A stretch of 33,303 bases of DNA, taken from positions 1 to 33,303 of the forward strand of contig JAFAEG010000140.1 of NCBI GenBank assembly GCA_023424095.1. The letters are read 5' to 3'. The DNA comes from Pseudomonadota bacterium (GTDB lineage: Bacteria; Pseudomonadota; Alphaproteobacteria; Sphingomonadales; Sphingomonadaceae). The notes beneath the pieces are model-generated. The model had not been told where the DNA came from. It was given only the letters and a program-made list of their open reading frames with translations, and did no database searches. The translations under genes and the position numbers were made by a program. Positions within the stretch are counted from its first letter, which is position 1, and each line of letters begins with the position of its first letter. This document shows, piece after piece, positions 7,055 through 15,369 of this stretch.

Positions 7055-8635
7055 ATGAAGGGGATCGCCTGGAAATTCGCCGCGTCGGGCCTGGTGATCG
7101 GGGCCGCCAGCCTCGCCGGCTTTGTCGATGGCTTCGGCGCGACGCCGGCTGCTGCCCAGTCGCAGCGCGCGGGCAATGCGGATGCCGCCCGCCTGCATGA
7201 ACGCGCCGCGCGCGCGGTTGCCGACGGTTTGCTCTCGGAAGCGGTCGCTTTGCTCGAACAGGCCGTGGCCATTGCGCCGCGTGACGCCGGCTACCGCCTG
7301 CTGCTCGCCGACACCTATATGCGCAGCGGCCGTTTCCAGTCCGCCGAAACCACTTATCGCGACGTGACCGACATCGATCCGGCGCAGAGCCGCGCCGGTG
7401 TCGCGCTCGCTCTGATGCAGGTCGTCAATGGCCGCACCGATGCGGCGATGGCGCAGCTGGAGCGGATCGAAGCCGATGCGCCGGCCGCCGATGTCGGCCT
7501 GGCTTATGCCTTGGCTGGCGCGCCGCAGCGCGCGATCGAATTGCTCGAGCCCGCCGCCCGCGCTTTGGGCGCGACTCCGCGCGTTCGCCAGAATCTCGCG
7601 CTCGCTTATGCTCTTGGCGGCGATTGGCAGCGCGCCCGCATCGTCGCCGCGCAGGATGTCCCGGCGGACGAGCTCAGCGGCCGCATGGCCCAATGGGCGA
7701 GCTTCAGCCATCGGGCCGGCGGCGCCGAGCCGGTGCAGGCCCTGCTGGGCGTGAACGCAGTCGCCGACAGCGGCCAGCCGATCCAGCTCGCGCTGAATGC
7801 GCCGGCCCGTGGCGAATCGCCTCCGGTGGCCTTCGCCGCCGCCGCGCCGTTTGAGGTTCCGGCCCCGGCGCCGGTGCCCGTGCCCGTCCAGGCGCCGGTC
7901 CAAACTGCCTCCGTCGACATTTCGGCGCCGGTTGCAGCCGAAGCGCCGGTGCAGATCGCCGAAGTCATTCCGATGCCGACCGACGCGCCCGTTGCCGCGG
8001 CTCCGGTGGTGCTCGCGCAGGCCGAACCGGTCGGTGAAGCCATCGTCGTTCCGGCCCCTGCGCCGGTCGAAGCTCCGGCCCCGGCTGCGGCCCCGGTCGA
8101 TTATGCCAGTCTCGAGACCCCCGAATGGGGCCTGGACGAGCAGGGCCATGTCGCCTTGCCGAGCGAAGAGCCGGAAGCGGCTCAGGAACCCGTTCGAGTC
8201 CGTTATGCGGTCGCTGCCGAAAATCTGGTGCGCGGCGACGCCACCGTTATGCGGGTCGCCAACCGGACGGCTAGCGTCGCCGCCCCGGCGGCTCTGCGCG
8301 CCATCGCTTCGGGCCGTCTGCCTGGCAAGCGCGCGTCGGGCGGCGAGTTCGTCGTGCAGATCGGCTCGTTCAGCTCGGCCGAGAATGCCGACCGCGCCTG
8401 GCAGCATTATCAGCAAAGCTATGGCCTGCGCGCCGAGAGTCCGGTCACCATGACCATCGATCATCAGGGCCGCCTGCTGCACCGCGTTGCCGTCTCCGGC
8501 TTCGAGAAGCGCGCCGATGCGACCCAGGCGTGCCAGGCGATCAAGGCGCGTGGCGGCGAGTGCTTCGTGCGCAGCAGTGCGGGCGACGCCTCGATCAACT
8601 GGGCCGCGCGCTACGCCGGCGAAGACCGGGCCTAA
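7055..8635 (+). CDS. TPR and SPOR-domain exported protein
   Basis: A 526-residue protein with ATG at 7055 and GGAG upstream. Residues 1-36 are a signal peptide (cleavage near PAAAQSQ). Residues 45-220 carry tetratricopeptide-type repeats, such as EAVALLEQAVAIAPRDAGYRLLLA without its last residues. A long Pro/Ala/Val linker spans about residues 255-360. A C-terminal SPOR domain starts near residue 430 (GGEFVVQIGSFSSAENADRAW) and ends near GGECFVR. The SPOR domain suggests binding to septal peptidoglycan. It is the last gene of the ParA operon and is followed by a strong terminator. Its pairing with cytoplasmic ParA/RHH proteins suggests a system linking wall synthesis or division to intracellular positioning. 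Confidence 0.85.
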   Translation: MKGIAWKFAASGLVIGAASLAGFVDGFGATPAAAQSQRAGNADAARLHERAARAVADGLLSEAVALLEQAVAIAPRDAGYRLLLADTYMRSGRFQSAETTYRDVTDIDPAQSRAGVALALMQVVNGRTDAAMAQLERIEADAPAADVGLAYALAGAPQRAIELLEPAARALGATPRVRQNLALAYALGGDWQRARIVAAQDVPADELSGRMAQWASFSHRAGGAEPVQALLGVNAVADSGQPIQLALNAPARGESPPVAFAAAAPFEVPAPAPVPVPVQAPVQTASVDISAPVAAEAPVQIAEVIPMPTDAPVAAAPVVLAQAEPVGEAIVVPAPAPVEAPAPAAAPVDYASLETPEWGLDEQGHVALPSEEPEAAQEPVRVRYAVAAENLVRGDATVMRVANRTASVAAPAALRAIASGRLPGKRASGGEFVVQIGSFSSAENADRAWQHYQQSYGLRAESPVTMTIDHQGRLLHRVAVSGFEKRADATQACQAIKARGGECFVRSSAGDASINWAARYAGEDRA

Positions 8636-8658
8636 GTCTTTTCAACAGTTCCCTCGAC

Positions 8659-8696
8659 GGGCGGTCGGCGAGCCAAACGCCGGCCGCCCTTTTTTT
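8659..8696 (+). terminator. Strong intrinsic terminator of the ParA/SPOR operon
   Basis: GGGCGGTCGGCG (8659-8670) pairs with CGCCGGCCGCCC (8678-8689) through 12 bp with one G-U pair, a 7-nt loop and a T7 run at 8690-8696. It starts 24 nt after the TPR/SPOR stop codon. Confidence 0.92.
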
Positions 8697-8710
8697 GTTG
8701 TCGCGGCGTT

Positions 8711-8790
8711 GTTTGTGGTCGCGCGCCGGCCAGCCAACCCGCGCGAGGTCGTTTGTTGTCGCTTGTCGCAGGCCAGCCCGCGCGAGGGTC
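8711..8790. repeat. Imperfect tandem duplication of a 40-bp unit
   Basis: Units 8711-8750 and 8751-8790 both begin GTTTGT(G/T)GTCGC and both end in a GGCCAGCC...CGCGCGAGG block, with small indels between. The second unit reaches the pyrB stop codon. It is degenerate and may be an old slippage product. Confidence 0.45.
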
Positions 8791-9709
8791 AGGCGCGGCG
8801 GGCGCGGGTGAGCAAATCGAGGCAGGCCATGCGGACGGCGACGCCGTTGGCGACCTGGTCGAGGATGGCGGAGCGGGCGGGATCGTCCGCCAGCGCCGAT
8901 TCGATCTCGATGCCGCGGTTCATCGGGCCGGGGTGCATCACCAGCGCATCCGGCGCGGCGCGGGCGAGGCGGGCGGCGGTGAGGCCATAAGCGCCATAAT
9001 AATCGCCCAGCAGCCCGGTGAGGGCATCTTCCATCCGCTCGCGCTGGTAGCGCAGCATCATCACCACGTCCGCGCCTTCAATCCCTTCGTCGAACGAGGT
9101 GAAGGTGGCGAGGCCGCCCGGATCGTCCGGCATCAGATTGTGCGGGCCGACCAGCCGGACTTCGGCGCCGAGCCGGGGGAGCAGGCGGCGGTTCGAGCTG
9201 GCGACCCGGCTGTGCCTGATGTCGCCACAGATCGCCACCGTGAGCCCGGCGATCCGCCCCTTGCGGCGACGGATGGTGAGCGCGTCGAGCAGGGCCTGGG
9301 TCGGATGCTCGTTCGCGCCGTCGCCGCCATTGATCACCGCGCAGCCGACCGCCTCCGCGACCGCCGCCGCCGCGCCGGCCGTGGCGTGGCGCATGACGAG
9401 CAGATCCGCGCCCATCGCGTCGATCGTCCGGGCGGTGTCGAGCAGGCTCTCGCCCTTGCTGACGCTCGACTGGCCGACGGGCATGGTCGCGACCTGTGCG
9501 CCGAGCCGGCGACCCGCAATCTCGAACGACAACAAGGTGCGCGTGGAATTTTCGAAGAAGAGATTGACCTGGGTCAGGCCGCGCAGCCTTTCGTCCTGCC
9601 GGCGCGCCTCGCGGTTGAATTCGGCCCAGCTGTCCGCTTCGTCGAGCAGCAGGGCGATATCGCCGTCGGACAATTGGTCGACGCTGAGCAGATGGCGGTG
9701 CGGGAACAT
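8789..9709 (-). CDS. pyrB: Aspartate carbamoyltransferase catalytic subunit PyrB
   Basis: The enzyme joins carbamoyl phosphate and aspartate, the first committed step of pyrimidine synthesis. Carbamoyl-phosphate binding motifs are clear: FENSTRTLLSFE near residue 50 and NEHPTQALLD; HPGPMNRG near residue 265 marks the aspartate domain. From ATG 9709 (MFPHRHLLSVDQLS) the protein has 306 residues, the usual size. An ATG at 9781 would add 24 residues without family support and would cover the tRNA-His promoter. pyrC, often its partner gene in alphaproteobacteria, does not follow; the 3' side holds the terminator of the opposing SPOR operon. Confidence 0.94.
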   Translation of the reverse strand: MFPHRHLLSVDQLSDGDIALLLDEADSWAEFNREARRQDERLRGLTQVNLFFENSTRTLLSFEIAGRRLGAQVATMPVGQSSVSKGESLLDTARTIDAMGADLLVMRHATAGAAAAVAEAVGCAVINGGDGANEHPTQALLDALTIRRRKGRIAGLTVAICGDIRHSRVASSNRRLLPRLGAEVRLVGPHNLMPDDPGGLATFTSFDEGIEGADVVMMLRYQRERMEDALTGLLGDYYGAYGLTAARLARAAPDALVMHPGPMNRGIEIESALADDPARSAILDQVANGVAVRMACLDLLTRARRA

Positions 9710-9758
9710 CGCCTCGCCGATTATCCACCCGCTGCCGCGTGCACAAGCGGGAGCCGCC

Positions 9759-9788
9759 TTGACCTTGGCCGGGGGAGCCATCTATGTG
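9759..9788 (+). promoter_or_regulatory. Probable sigma-70 promoter for tRNA-His
   Basis: TTGACC at 9759-9764 and TATGTG at 9783-9788 are 18 bp apart, and the -10 box ends 13 nt before the tRNA. It overlaps the alternative 5' extension of pyrB on the other strand. Confidence 0.6.
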
Positions 9789-9801
9789 CGCGCTCCTTCG
9801 T

Positions 9802-9879
9802 GGCGGCCATAGCTCAGCTGGTTAGAGCACCGGTTTGTGGTACCGGGGGTCGCGGGTTCAAGTCCCGTTGGCCGCCCCA
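9802..9879 (+). tRNA. tRNA-His (anticodon GTG)
   Basis: A full cloverleaf: acceptor GCGGCCA (9803-9809) pairs with TGGCCGC (9869-9875); the D arm is GCTCAGCTGGTTAGAGC; the anticodon arm CCGGT-TTGTGGT-ACCGG gives GTG; the T arm loop is TTCAAGT; CCA is encoded at 9877-9879. Position -1 is G (9802) and the discriminator base 73 is C (9876), the canonical histidine identity pair. Confidence 0.97.
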
Positions 9880-9908
9880 AAAACCATTAAAGTAGAACAG
9901 GATCAATC

Positions 9909-10955
9909 ATGTCGCTCTGGGACCTCCCCGATTTCGACGCTCACGAAGCCGTGCATTTCGTCTGCGACCGGGAGAGCGGCCTGCGCGCCATCATCGCGAT
10001 CCACTCCACCCATCGCGGCCCGGCCGGCGGCGGCACCCGATTCTGGCACTATGCCGATCCGGACCAGGCCGTGAACGACGTGCTGCGCCTGTCGCGGGGC
10101 ATGAGCTACAAGAATGCGATGGCGGGCCTCGCCATGGGCGGCGGCAAGGCGGTGATCCTGGCCGATGCCGACAAGACCAAGACCCCGGAAATGCTCGCGG
10201 CGTTCGGCCGTGCGGTCGATCGGCTCGGCGGCTCCTATGTGACGGCCGAGGATGTCGGCATCCACGTCGCCGATATGGTCGCGGTGCGCGAGCAGACCCG
10301 GCACGTCTCCGGCCTGCCGGTGGCGGAAGGCGCGGTCGGCGGCGATCCGGGACCGCACACCAGCATGGGTGTCTATCTGGGCATTCGCGCCGCGGTGAAG
10401 CGGGCGCTGGGCAAGGACAGCCTGGCCGGCCTTCATCTGGCCATCCAGGGCGCGGGCAGCGTCGCTTCCGGCGTCGCCCGGCTGGCGTCCAAGGACGGGG
10501 CGCGGATCAGCGTCGCCGACATCGATGCGGGCCGCGTGCAGCGGCTGGTCGACGAAGTCGGCGCCACCGCCGTCTCGCCCGATGACATCATGACTCTGCC
10601 GGCCGACGTGTTCAGCCCGAACGCACTGGGAGCGATTCTGACCGAGCAGAGCATTGCCGCCTTGCAGGTACCGGTCGTGGCGGGCGCCGCGAACAACCAA
10701 TTGGCACGGCCCAAAGATGGTGACCGCCTGCAGCAGCGCGGCATTCTCTATGCGCCCGATTACGTCATCAATGCCGGCGGCATCATTAACGTCGCCACCG
10801 AATATCTGAACGATGGCGACCAGGCCGAAGTGCGCCGCAAGATCGAGCAGATCCCGGTGCGGCTGGAAGAAGTCTGGGCCGAGAGCGCAGCGAGCGGCCG
10901 CAACCCCGCCGCCGTCGCCGATTCGATGGCGCAGAAGCTGATCGGCCGGGACTAA
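9909..10955 (+). CDS. Leu/Phe/Val-type (Glu/Leu/Phe/Val family) amino acid dehydrogenase
   Basis: A 348-residue NAD-dependent oxidative deaminase. The N-terminal domain has GPAGGGTRFW and the catalytic Lys region KNAMAGLAMGGGKAVI. The Rossmann part has LAIQGAGSVASGVA, then VAGAANNQL and YVINAGGIINVATEY, which match leucine dehydrogenase. It would convert branched-chain or aromatic amino acids to 2-oxo acids; the exact substrate cannot be told from sequence. It starts 29 nt after tRNA-His, with AGGA before the ATG. With so little room for a separate promoter it may be cotranscribed with the tRNA. It is convergent with an EamA transporter across a palindromic repeat cluster. Confidence 0.9.
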   Translation: MSLWDLPDFDAHEAVHFVCDRESGLRAIIAIHSTHRGPAGGGTRFWHYADPDQAVNDVLRLSRGMSYKNAMAGLAMGGGKAVILADADKTKTPEMLAAFGRAVDRLGGSYVTAEDVGIHVADMVAVREQTRHVSGLPVAEGAVGGDPGPHTSMGVYLGIRAAVKRALGKDSLAGLHLAIQGAGSVASGVARLASKDGARISVADIDAGRVQRLVDEVGATAVSPDDIMTLPADVFSPNALGAILTEQSIAALQVPVVAGAANNQLARPKDGDRLQQRGILYAPDYVINAGGIINVATEYLNDGDQAEVRRKIEQIPVRLEEVWAESAASGRNPAAVADSMAQKLIGRD

Positions 10956-10972
10956 CTCCCCAGCTTAGATAT

Positions 10973-11112
10973 CCCCTCCCTGCAAGGGAGGGGCAGGGGT
11001 GGGTCGAGCGGCAAACGAGGCTCGATGCCTCGATTGCTGCTGATTCTGGACGTCTTTTGGCGCGCAGACGCGCGCACCCACCCCCCAACCCCTCCCTGCG
11101 AGCAGGGAGGGG
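10973..11112. repeat. Composite palindromic repeat between convergent genes
   Basis: Two related hairpins lie in inverted orientation: CCCCTCCCT-GCA-AGGGAGGGG (10973-10993, 9-bp stem) and CCCCTCCCTGC-GA-GCAGGGAGGGG (11089-11112, 11-bp stem). The inner flanks GGGGTGGGT and ACCCACCCCCC also pair. This is a REP/BIME-like element, probably a bidirectional transcript end for the dehydrogenase and the EamA gene. Confidence 0.75.
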
Positions 11113-11117
11113 AGTCC

Positions 11118-12047
11118 TCAGACGTCTTCGGTCGAGGAGATCGGGCCGACCTCCTCCGCTTTCTTGCGCTGCGGCAGGGTCGACAGCACGCTGACGATGA
11201 TCAGCATCGCGCCGGCCCAGGTGGTCAGCGCCGGATGCATGTCGAACAGCAGCCAGCCGAAGGCGACGGCATAGACCAGTTGCAGATAGTCGATTGGCGC
11301 CAGCGTCGCGATCGGCGCGAATCGCAGCGAGGAGGTGAGGGCGATCTGCCCCACGCCGCCGGTCAGGCCGATCGCGACCAGCAACAGGGTGACGAGCGGC
11401 CCATGCCATTGCCCGAACCAGGGCAGCATCGCGCCGGTCACCACGGTCACCAGCAAGGTGAACCACAGCACGGTGGTCTGCGTGCTTTCGGTGCGCGAGA
11501 TCGAGCGCAAGGTGACGTTGACCAGCGACACGCCGAAGGCGGCGCCCAACGCGACGATCGTCCCGAGCAGCGGCAATTCTCCACCCGGTTGCGCGACGAT
11601 GATCACGCCGGTGAAGCCGATCGCCACCGCCAGCCATTGCCGTCCGCCGACGCGTTCGCCGAGCAAGGGCGCCGACAAAGCGAGCGCGAACAAGGGCGCG
11701 GCGAAGGAAATGGTGGTCGCTTCCGCCAAGGGCAGCAGCGCGATGGCGGAGAACGCCAGCGCCATCGAGCAGATGCCGATCAGGCCGCGCGCCGCATGCG
11801 CGCCGGGTCGGCTCGTCCGCCACGCCCCCCAATTGCGCTGCCAGGCGATCCAGACCAGCAAAGGCGGCAGGCCGAGCGCGGAGCGGTAGAACATGATTTC
11901 GGGCGTCGAGGCGCCCGCTTCGAAGGCCAGCTTGATCAATGCCGCCATCACCGAGAAGCTGGTGATCGCCACCAGCCGCATGACGATTCCGCGCGCGCGG
12001 TCGTGGCGCAAAGGCGGCAGATCGTCGGCGGGGCGGGGGATGCGCAT
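11118..12047 (-). CDS. EamA/DMT-family transporter
   Basis: A 309-residue inner-membrane protein with two repeated EamA halves of five helices each. Family signs are MFYRSALGLPPLLVWIAW in the first half, EATTISFAAPLFALALSAPLLGE without its end, and PLLGERVGGRQWLAVAIGF, followed in the second half by APIATLAPIDYLQLVYA. Members export metabolites or amino acids, but the substrate cannot be assigned. It is convergent with the amino acid dehydrogenase and divergent from the ccm operon, 73 bp away. The ATG has no strong Shine-Dalgarno. Confidence 0.88.
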   Translation of the reverse strand: MRIPRPADDLPPLRHDRARGIVMRLVAITSFSVMAALIKLAFEAGASTPEIMFYRSALGLPPLLVWIAWQRNWGAWRTSRPGAHAARGLIGICSMALAFSAIALLPLAEATTISFAAPLFALALSAPLLGERVGGRQWLAVAIGFTGVIIVAQPGGELPLLGTIVALGAAFGVSLVNVTLRSISRTESTQTTVLWFTLLVTVVTGAMLPWFGQWHGPLVTLLLVAIGLTGGVGQIALTSSLRFAPIATLAPIDYLQLVYAVAFGWLLFDMHPALTTWAGAMLIIVSVLSTLPQRKKAEEVGPISSTEDV

Positions 12048-12120
12048 CGCGGGACCACATGCGGGCGACCGCCGGGCCTTTCAAGCGCAGTGATCAGCGG
12101 CTAAGCATCGGCGCTCCGCC

Positions 12121-12846
12121 ATGCACGTCTATCTCGCGAATCCCGCCCGCTTCCTTCGTGTCGCCCGCCGCCTGACCCCCTGGCTGTTCTGGCCGGGGCT
12201 GGTGCTGGCGCTCGGCGCGAGCTTCTACGGCCTGCTGCTGGGTCCATCGGAGCAATATCAGGGCGACGCGGCGCGGATCATCTACCTGCACGTGCCCGCG
12301 GCGTGGCTAGCCGTCGGCGCCTGGACCGGGATAGCGGTGGCGAGCTTCATCCAATTGGTCTGGCGGCATCCCTTGTCGGCGGTGACCGGGCGGGCGCTGG
12401 CGCTGCCCGGCGCGGTGTTCAGCGCGATCTGCCTCGCCACCGGCGCGCTCTGGGGCCGCCCGACCTGGGGCACCTATTGGCAATGGGACGGGCGGATGAC
12501 GTCCATGCTCGTCCTGCTCTTCCTCTATTTCGGCTACATGGCGCTTTCTTCTTCGGAGAAGGAGAAAGGCGGGGAGGGGCGGCTGACCGCGATCTTCGGC
12601 CTGGCCGGGGCGATCAACATCCCGATCATCCGCTATTCGGTCGATTGGTGGGAAAGCCTACACCAGAAAGCCAGCATCAGCCTGCTGCAAGGGCGGTTCG
12701 CGATGGACTGGTCGATCGGCGGGCCGCTGCTGATCGCCGCTTTCGGCTTCACCTTGCTGTTCGCCGGCGTGGTATTGATGCGGATGCGTGCCGAACTGGC
12801 CCGCAACAAGGTCGAGGCGCGGATGCGCAGGATGGCGACGGCATGA
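12121..12846 (+). CDS. ccmC: Cytochrome c maturation protein CcmC (heme handling)
   Basis: A 241-residue inner-membrane protein with six predicted helices. It carries the WWD-type signature WGRPTWGTYWQWD near residues 115-130 and the two periplasmic heme-ligand His regions, IIYLHVPAAW and ESLHQKAS. CcmC loads heme onto CcmE. First gene of a run in which all neighbours overlap by ATGA or TAATG. ccmA and ccmB, which encode the ABC partners, do not precede it; a minus-strand EamA gene does. Confidence 0.95.
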   Translation: MHVYLANPARFLRVARRLTPWLFWPGLVLALGASFYGLLLGPSEQYQGDAARIIYLHVPAAWLAVGAWTGIAVASFIQLVWRHPLSAVTGRALALPGAVFSAICLATGALWGRPTWGTYWQWDGRMTSMLVLLFLYFGYMALSSSEKEKGGEGRLTAIFGLAGAINIPIIRYSVDWWESLHQKASISLLQGRFAMDWSIGGPLLIAAFGFTLLFAGVVLMRMRAELARNKVEARMRRMATA

Positions 12847-12974
12847 ATCCCTGGCCCTTTATCATCGCGTCCTACGCGATCGGCGTCGGCGGCACGCTGG
12901 CGATGGCAGGCTGGGCGTGGCTTGCGATGCGCAAGGCGGAACGCGCCGCCGAGAAGCTCAGGGACGGCGAATGA
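12843..12974 (+). CDS. ccmD: Heme exporter protein CcmD
   Basis: A 43-residue single-span protein, MNPWPFIIASYAIGVGGT and a short charged tail (RKAERAAEKLRDGE). Tiny size, an N-terminal membrane helix with a Trp-Pro-Phe-Ile start and the position between ccmC and ccmE identify CcmD, which helps release holo-CcmE from CcmABC. It overlaps ccmC (ATGA, 12843-12846) and ccmE (12971-12974). Confidence 0.9.
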   Translation: MNPWPFIIASYAIGVGGTLAMAGWAWLAMRKAERAAEKLRDGE

Positions 12975-13417
12975 AACGCACCAAAGCCAAGACGCAGCGG
13001 CTGGTGCTGCTCAGCCTCGCGGTCGGCGCGGTGCTGATCGCGGTGTTCCTCGGCATGTCGGCGATGCGCAGCCAGGCGGCGCTCTTCTATGCGCCGGCCG
13101 ACGTGCAGAAAATGGGCCTGCCGCTCGATCGCGCGGTGCGGGTCGGCGGGATGGTGAAGGAAGGGTCGCTCAAGCGCCTGCCCGACGGCGTGACGATCGA
13201 GTTCATCGTCCATGACGAGACCCAGGCCGTGATCAAGGTGCGCTTCACCGGCATCGTCCCGAACCTGTTCCGCGAAGGCAGCGGGATGGTGGCGGAGGGA
13301 CGGTTCGAGCCGGACGGCACCTTCGTCGCGACCGAAATCCTCGCCAAGCATGACGAGAATTACATGTCGCCGCAGCTGGCCGGGAACAACATGCACAAAT
13401 CGGACAGTCTGGAATGA
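12971..13417 (+). CDS. ccmE: Heme chaperone CcmE
   Basis: A 148-residue periplasmic heme chaperone anchored by one N-terminal helix (LVLLSLAVGAVLIAVFLG). An OB-fold core follows, with VRVGGMVKEGS and FTGIVPNLFREG. The heme-binding motif HDENYMSP near residue 121 supplies the His that binds heme covalently and the conserved Tyr. Overlaps ccmD and ccmF by 4 nt each. Confidence 0.96.
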   Translation: MKRTKAKTQRLVLLSLAVGAVLIAVFLGMSAMRSQAALFYAPADVQKMGLPLDRAVRVGGMVKEGSLKRLPDGVTIEFIVHDETQAVIKVRFTGIVPNLFREGSGMVAEGRFEPDGTFVATEILAKHDENYMSPQLAGNNMHKSDSLE

Positions 13418-15369
13418 TCGCCGAAGCCGGGCTGGCCGCGCTCTGGTTCGCGGCCGCATTGTCCTTGCTGCAAATGGGGCTGGGCTGGGCCGCGGTTCGG
13501 CCGGGCAATGACAATCTGTTGCGCCTGGTGCGGCCGCTGGCCGTCGCGCAGGGGCTGCTGGCAGGGATCTCGTTCCTCGCCCTGATCTGGCTGTTCCTGC
13601 AGACCGATCTCAGCGTGAAACTGGTCGTCGCGAACAGCCATTCGGACAAGCCGTGGCTGTACAAATTCGCCGGCGCCTGGGGCAATCACGAAGGCTCGAT
13701 GCTGCTGTGGGTGACGGTGCTGGCGGTGGCGGGCGGCGCGGTGGCGCTGCTGGAGCGCAAGCTGCGCAAGGATACGTTGATCGGCACGCTCGCGGCGCAG
13801 GCGACGATCTCGCTCGGCTTCTACGCCTTCCTGCTGTTCGCCTCGAACCCGTTCGAGCGCAGCCCTGTGATTCCGATCGACGGGCAGGGGCTCAACCCGC
13901 TGCTGCAGGACCCGGGCTTGGCCTTCCATCCGCCGACGCTTTACTTCGGCTATGTCGGCATTTCGGTCGCTTTCTCCTTCGCGGTGGGCGCTTTGATCAC
14001 CCGCGATGTCGGCCGCGATTTCGCGCGCGCGATGCGGCCCTGGGTGCTGGGCGCGTGGATCTTCCTGACGCTGGGCATCACCGCCGGCTCTTATTGGGCT
14101 TATTATGAGCTCGGCTGGGGCGGCTGGTGGTTCTGGGATCCGGTCGAGAATGCGTCGCTCATGCCGTGGCTTGCGGCGACGGCCCTGCTGCACAGCGTGA
14201 CGGTGCTGGCGACCCGCGACGCGCTGCGCGCCTGGACGGTGATGCTGGCGGTGGTCGCCTTCTCCATGTCGATGATCGGCACCTTCCTTGTCCGCTCCGG
14301 CATCCTGACCAGCGTCCACGCCTTCGCGGTCGATCCGCAACGCGGCTCGTTCATCCTGCTGCTGCTCTGCCTCTATATCGGCGGCGCTTTGGCGCTGTTC
14401 GCGCTTCGGGTGTCGACGGTGAAGGAAGGCGCGGCCTTCCGCATCGTCAGCCGCGAGGGCAGCCTCGTGCTCAACAATCTGCTGCTCACCATCATCCTGT
14501 GCCTGGTCATGCTCGGCACGCTCTATCCCCTGCTGACCGAAGCGTTCGGGACGAAGATTTCGGTCGGCCCGCCCTGGTTCAACATGGTCTCCGCGCCGTT
14601 CGCGCTGCTGCTGGTGATCTTCATGGGGATGGGGCCGCTGCTGAACTGGCGGAAGGATAACGGCAACCGGCTGATGAAGCGGGTCGCGGCGCCTTTGCTG
14701 CTCGGGGCGGCGACGGCGTTGCTGATCGTGATCGTCGCGCCGGAGGTGCATCTGCTGCCGATGCTCGGCCTGGCGATCGCCGTGCCGGTCGGGCTGATGA
14801 GCCTGATGCCCCTGCTCGGCCGCAATCTGCGCCGGACGCCGCTCATCACCTGGGGCATGGTCGCCGCCCATTTCGGCATCGCCATGAGCCTTGCCGGGAT
14901 GGCGTCGGAAAGCGCCTTCTCGAAGGAGGTTTTGGTCTCCGCGCGACCGGGCCAGGTGTCGGAGATCGGGCCGTTTACCGTGCGCTTCGACGGCGCGGAG
15001 CCGGTGGCGGGGCAGAATTGGACCGCGATCGCCGGCCGGATGACGGTTCGGCGCGGCGAGGGCGAGGAATTCGTCATGCTGCCGGAGGCGCGGATGTTCA
15101 CCGATCCGGTCACCGCGACCAGCGAGGCGGCGATCGAAACGCATTGGGACGGCCAGCTCTACACCGTGATCGGGGAGCCGGACGGGCAGGGCGCCTGGCA
15201 GTTGCGGCTGTGGTGGAAGCCGGCCGTGACCCTGATCTGGTTCGGTGGCTCGCTGGTGGCGATCGGCGGTCTGTTGTCGCTGATCGGGCGGGTGATGCGC
15301 CGGCGCAGCGCCCGCAAGAGCGGCGCTGACGAGGCCGAGGGCGCGCCCGGGCGCGAGGCGCTGGCATGA
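13414..15369 (+). CDS. ccmF: Heme lyase subunit CcmF
   Basis: A 651-residue polytopic membrane protein that, with CcmH/CcmI, attaches heme to apocytochrome c. It has the tryptophan-rich WWD motif GWGGWWFWDPVENASLMPW near residue 235, NHEGSMLLW near residue 90 and DPGLAFHPPTLYFGYVG with a conserved heme-ligand His. The length matches the family. ATG overlaps the ccmE stop (ATGA). A soluble segment near residues 510-600 precedes the last helix. Confidence 0.96.
   Translation: MIAEAGLAALWFAAALSLLQMGLGWAAVRPGNDNLLRLVRPLAVAQGLLAGISFLALIWLFLQTDLSVKLVVANSHSDKPWLYKFAGAWGNHEGSMLLWVTVLAVAGGAVALLERKLRKDTLIGTLAAQATISLGFYAFLLFASNPFERSPVIPIDGQGLNPLLQDPGLAFHPPTLYFGYVGISVAFSFAVGALITRDVGRDFARAMRPWVLGAWIFLTLGITAGSYWAYYELGWGGWWFWDPVENASLMPWLAATALLHSVTVLATRDALRAWTVMLAVVAFSMSMIGTFLVRSGILTSVHAFAVDPQRGSFILLLLCLYIGGALALFALRVSTVKEGAAFRIVSREGSLVLNNLLLTIILCLVMLGTLYPLLTEAFGTKISVGPPWFNMVSAPFALLLVIFMGMGPLLNWRKDNGNRLMKRVAAPLLLGAATALLIVIVAPEVHLLPMLGLAIAVPVGLMSLMPLLGRNLRRTPLITWGMVAAHFGIAMSLAGMASESAFSKEVLVSARPGQVSEIGPFTVRFDGAEPVAGQNWTAIAGRMTVRRGEGEEFVMLPEARMFTDPVTATSEAAIETHWDGQLYTVIGEPDGQGAWQLRLWWKPAVTLIWFGGSLVAIGGLLSLIGRVMRRRSARKSGADEAEGAPGREALA

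Noticed and set aside
7850..8100. Pro/Ala/Val-rich repeats in the TPR/SPOR gene as a DNA repeat array
   Set aside because: The repetition follows codons of a periplasmic linker and has no fixed period, so it is protein low complexity.
6689..8482. Long minus-strand open frame opposite the RHH and TPR/SPOR genes
   Set aside because: It is rich in Arg, Gly and His with no domain and lies wholly opposite real genes; a shadow of high-GC codon use.
13360..15144. 594-codon minus-strand frame opposite ccmF
   Set aside because: Composition is Arg/Gln/His-rich without motifs, and ccmF on the other strand has full family signatures.
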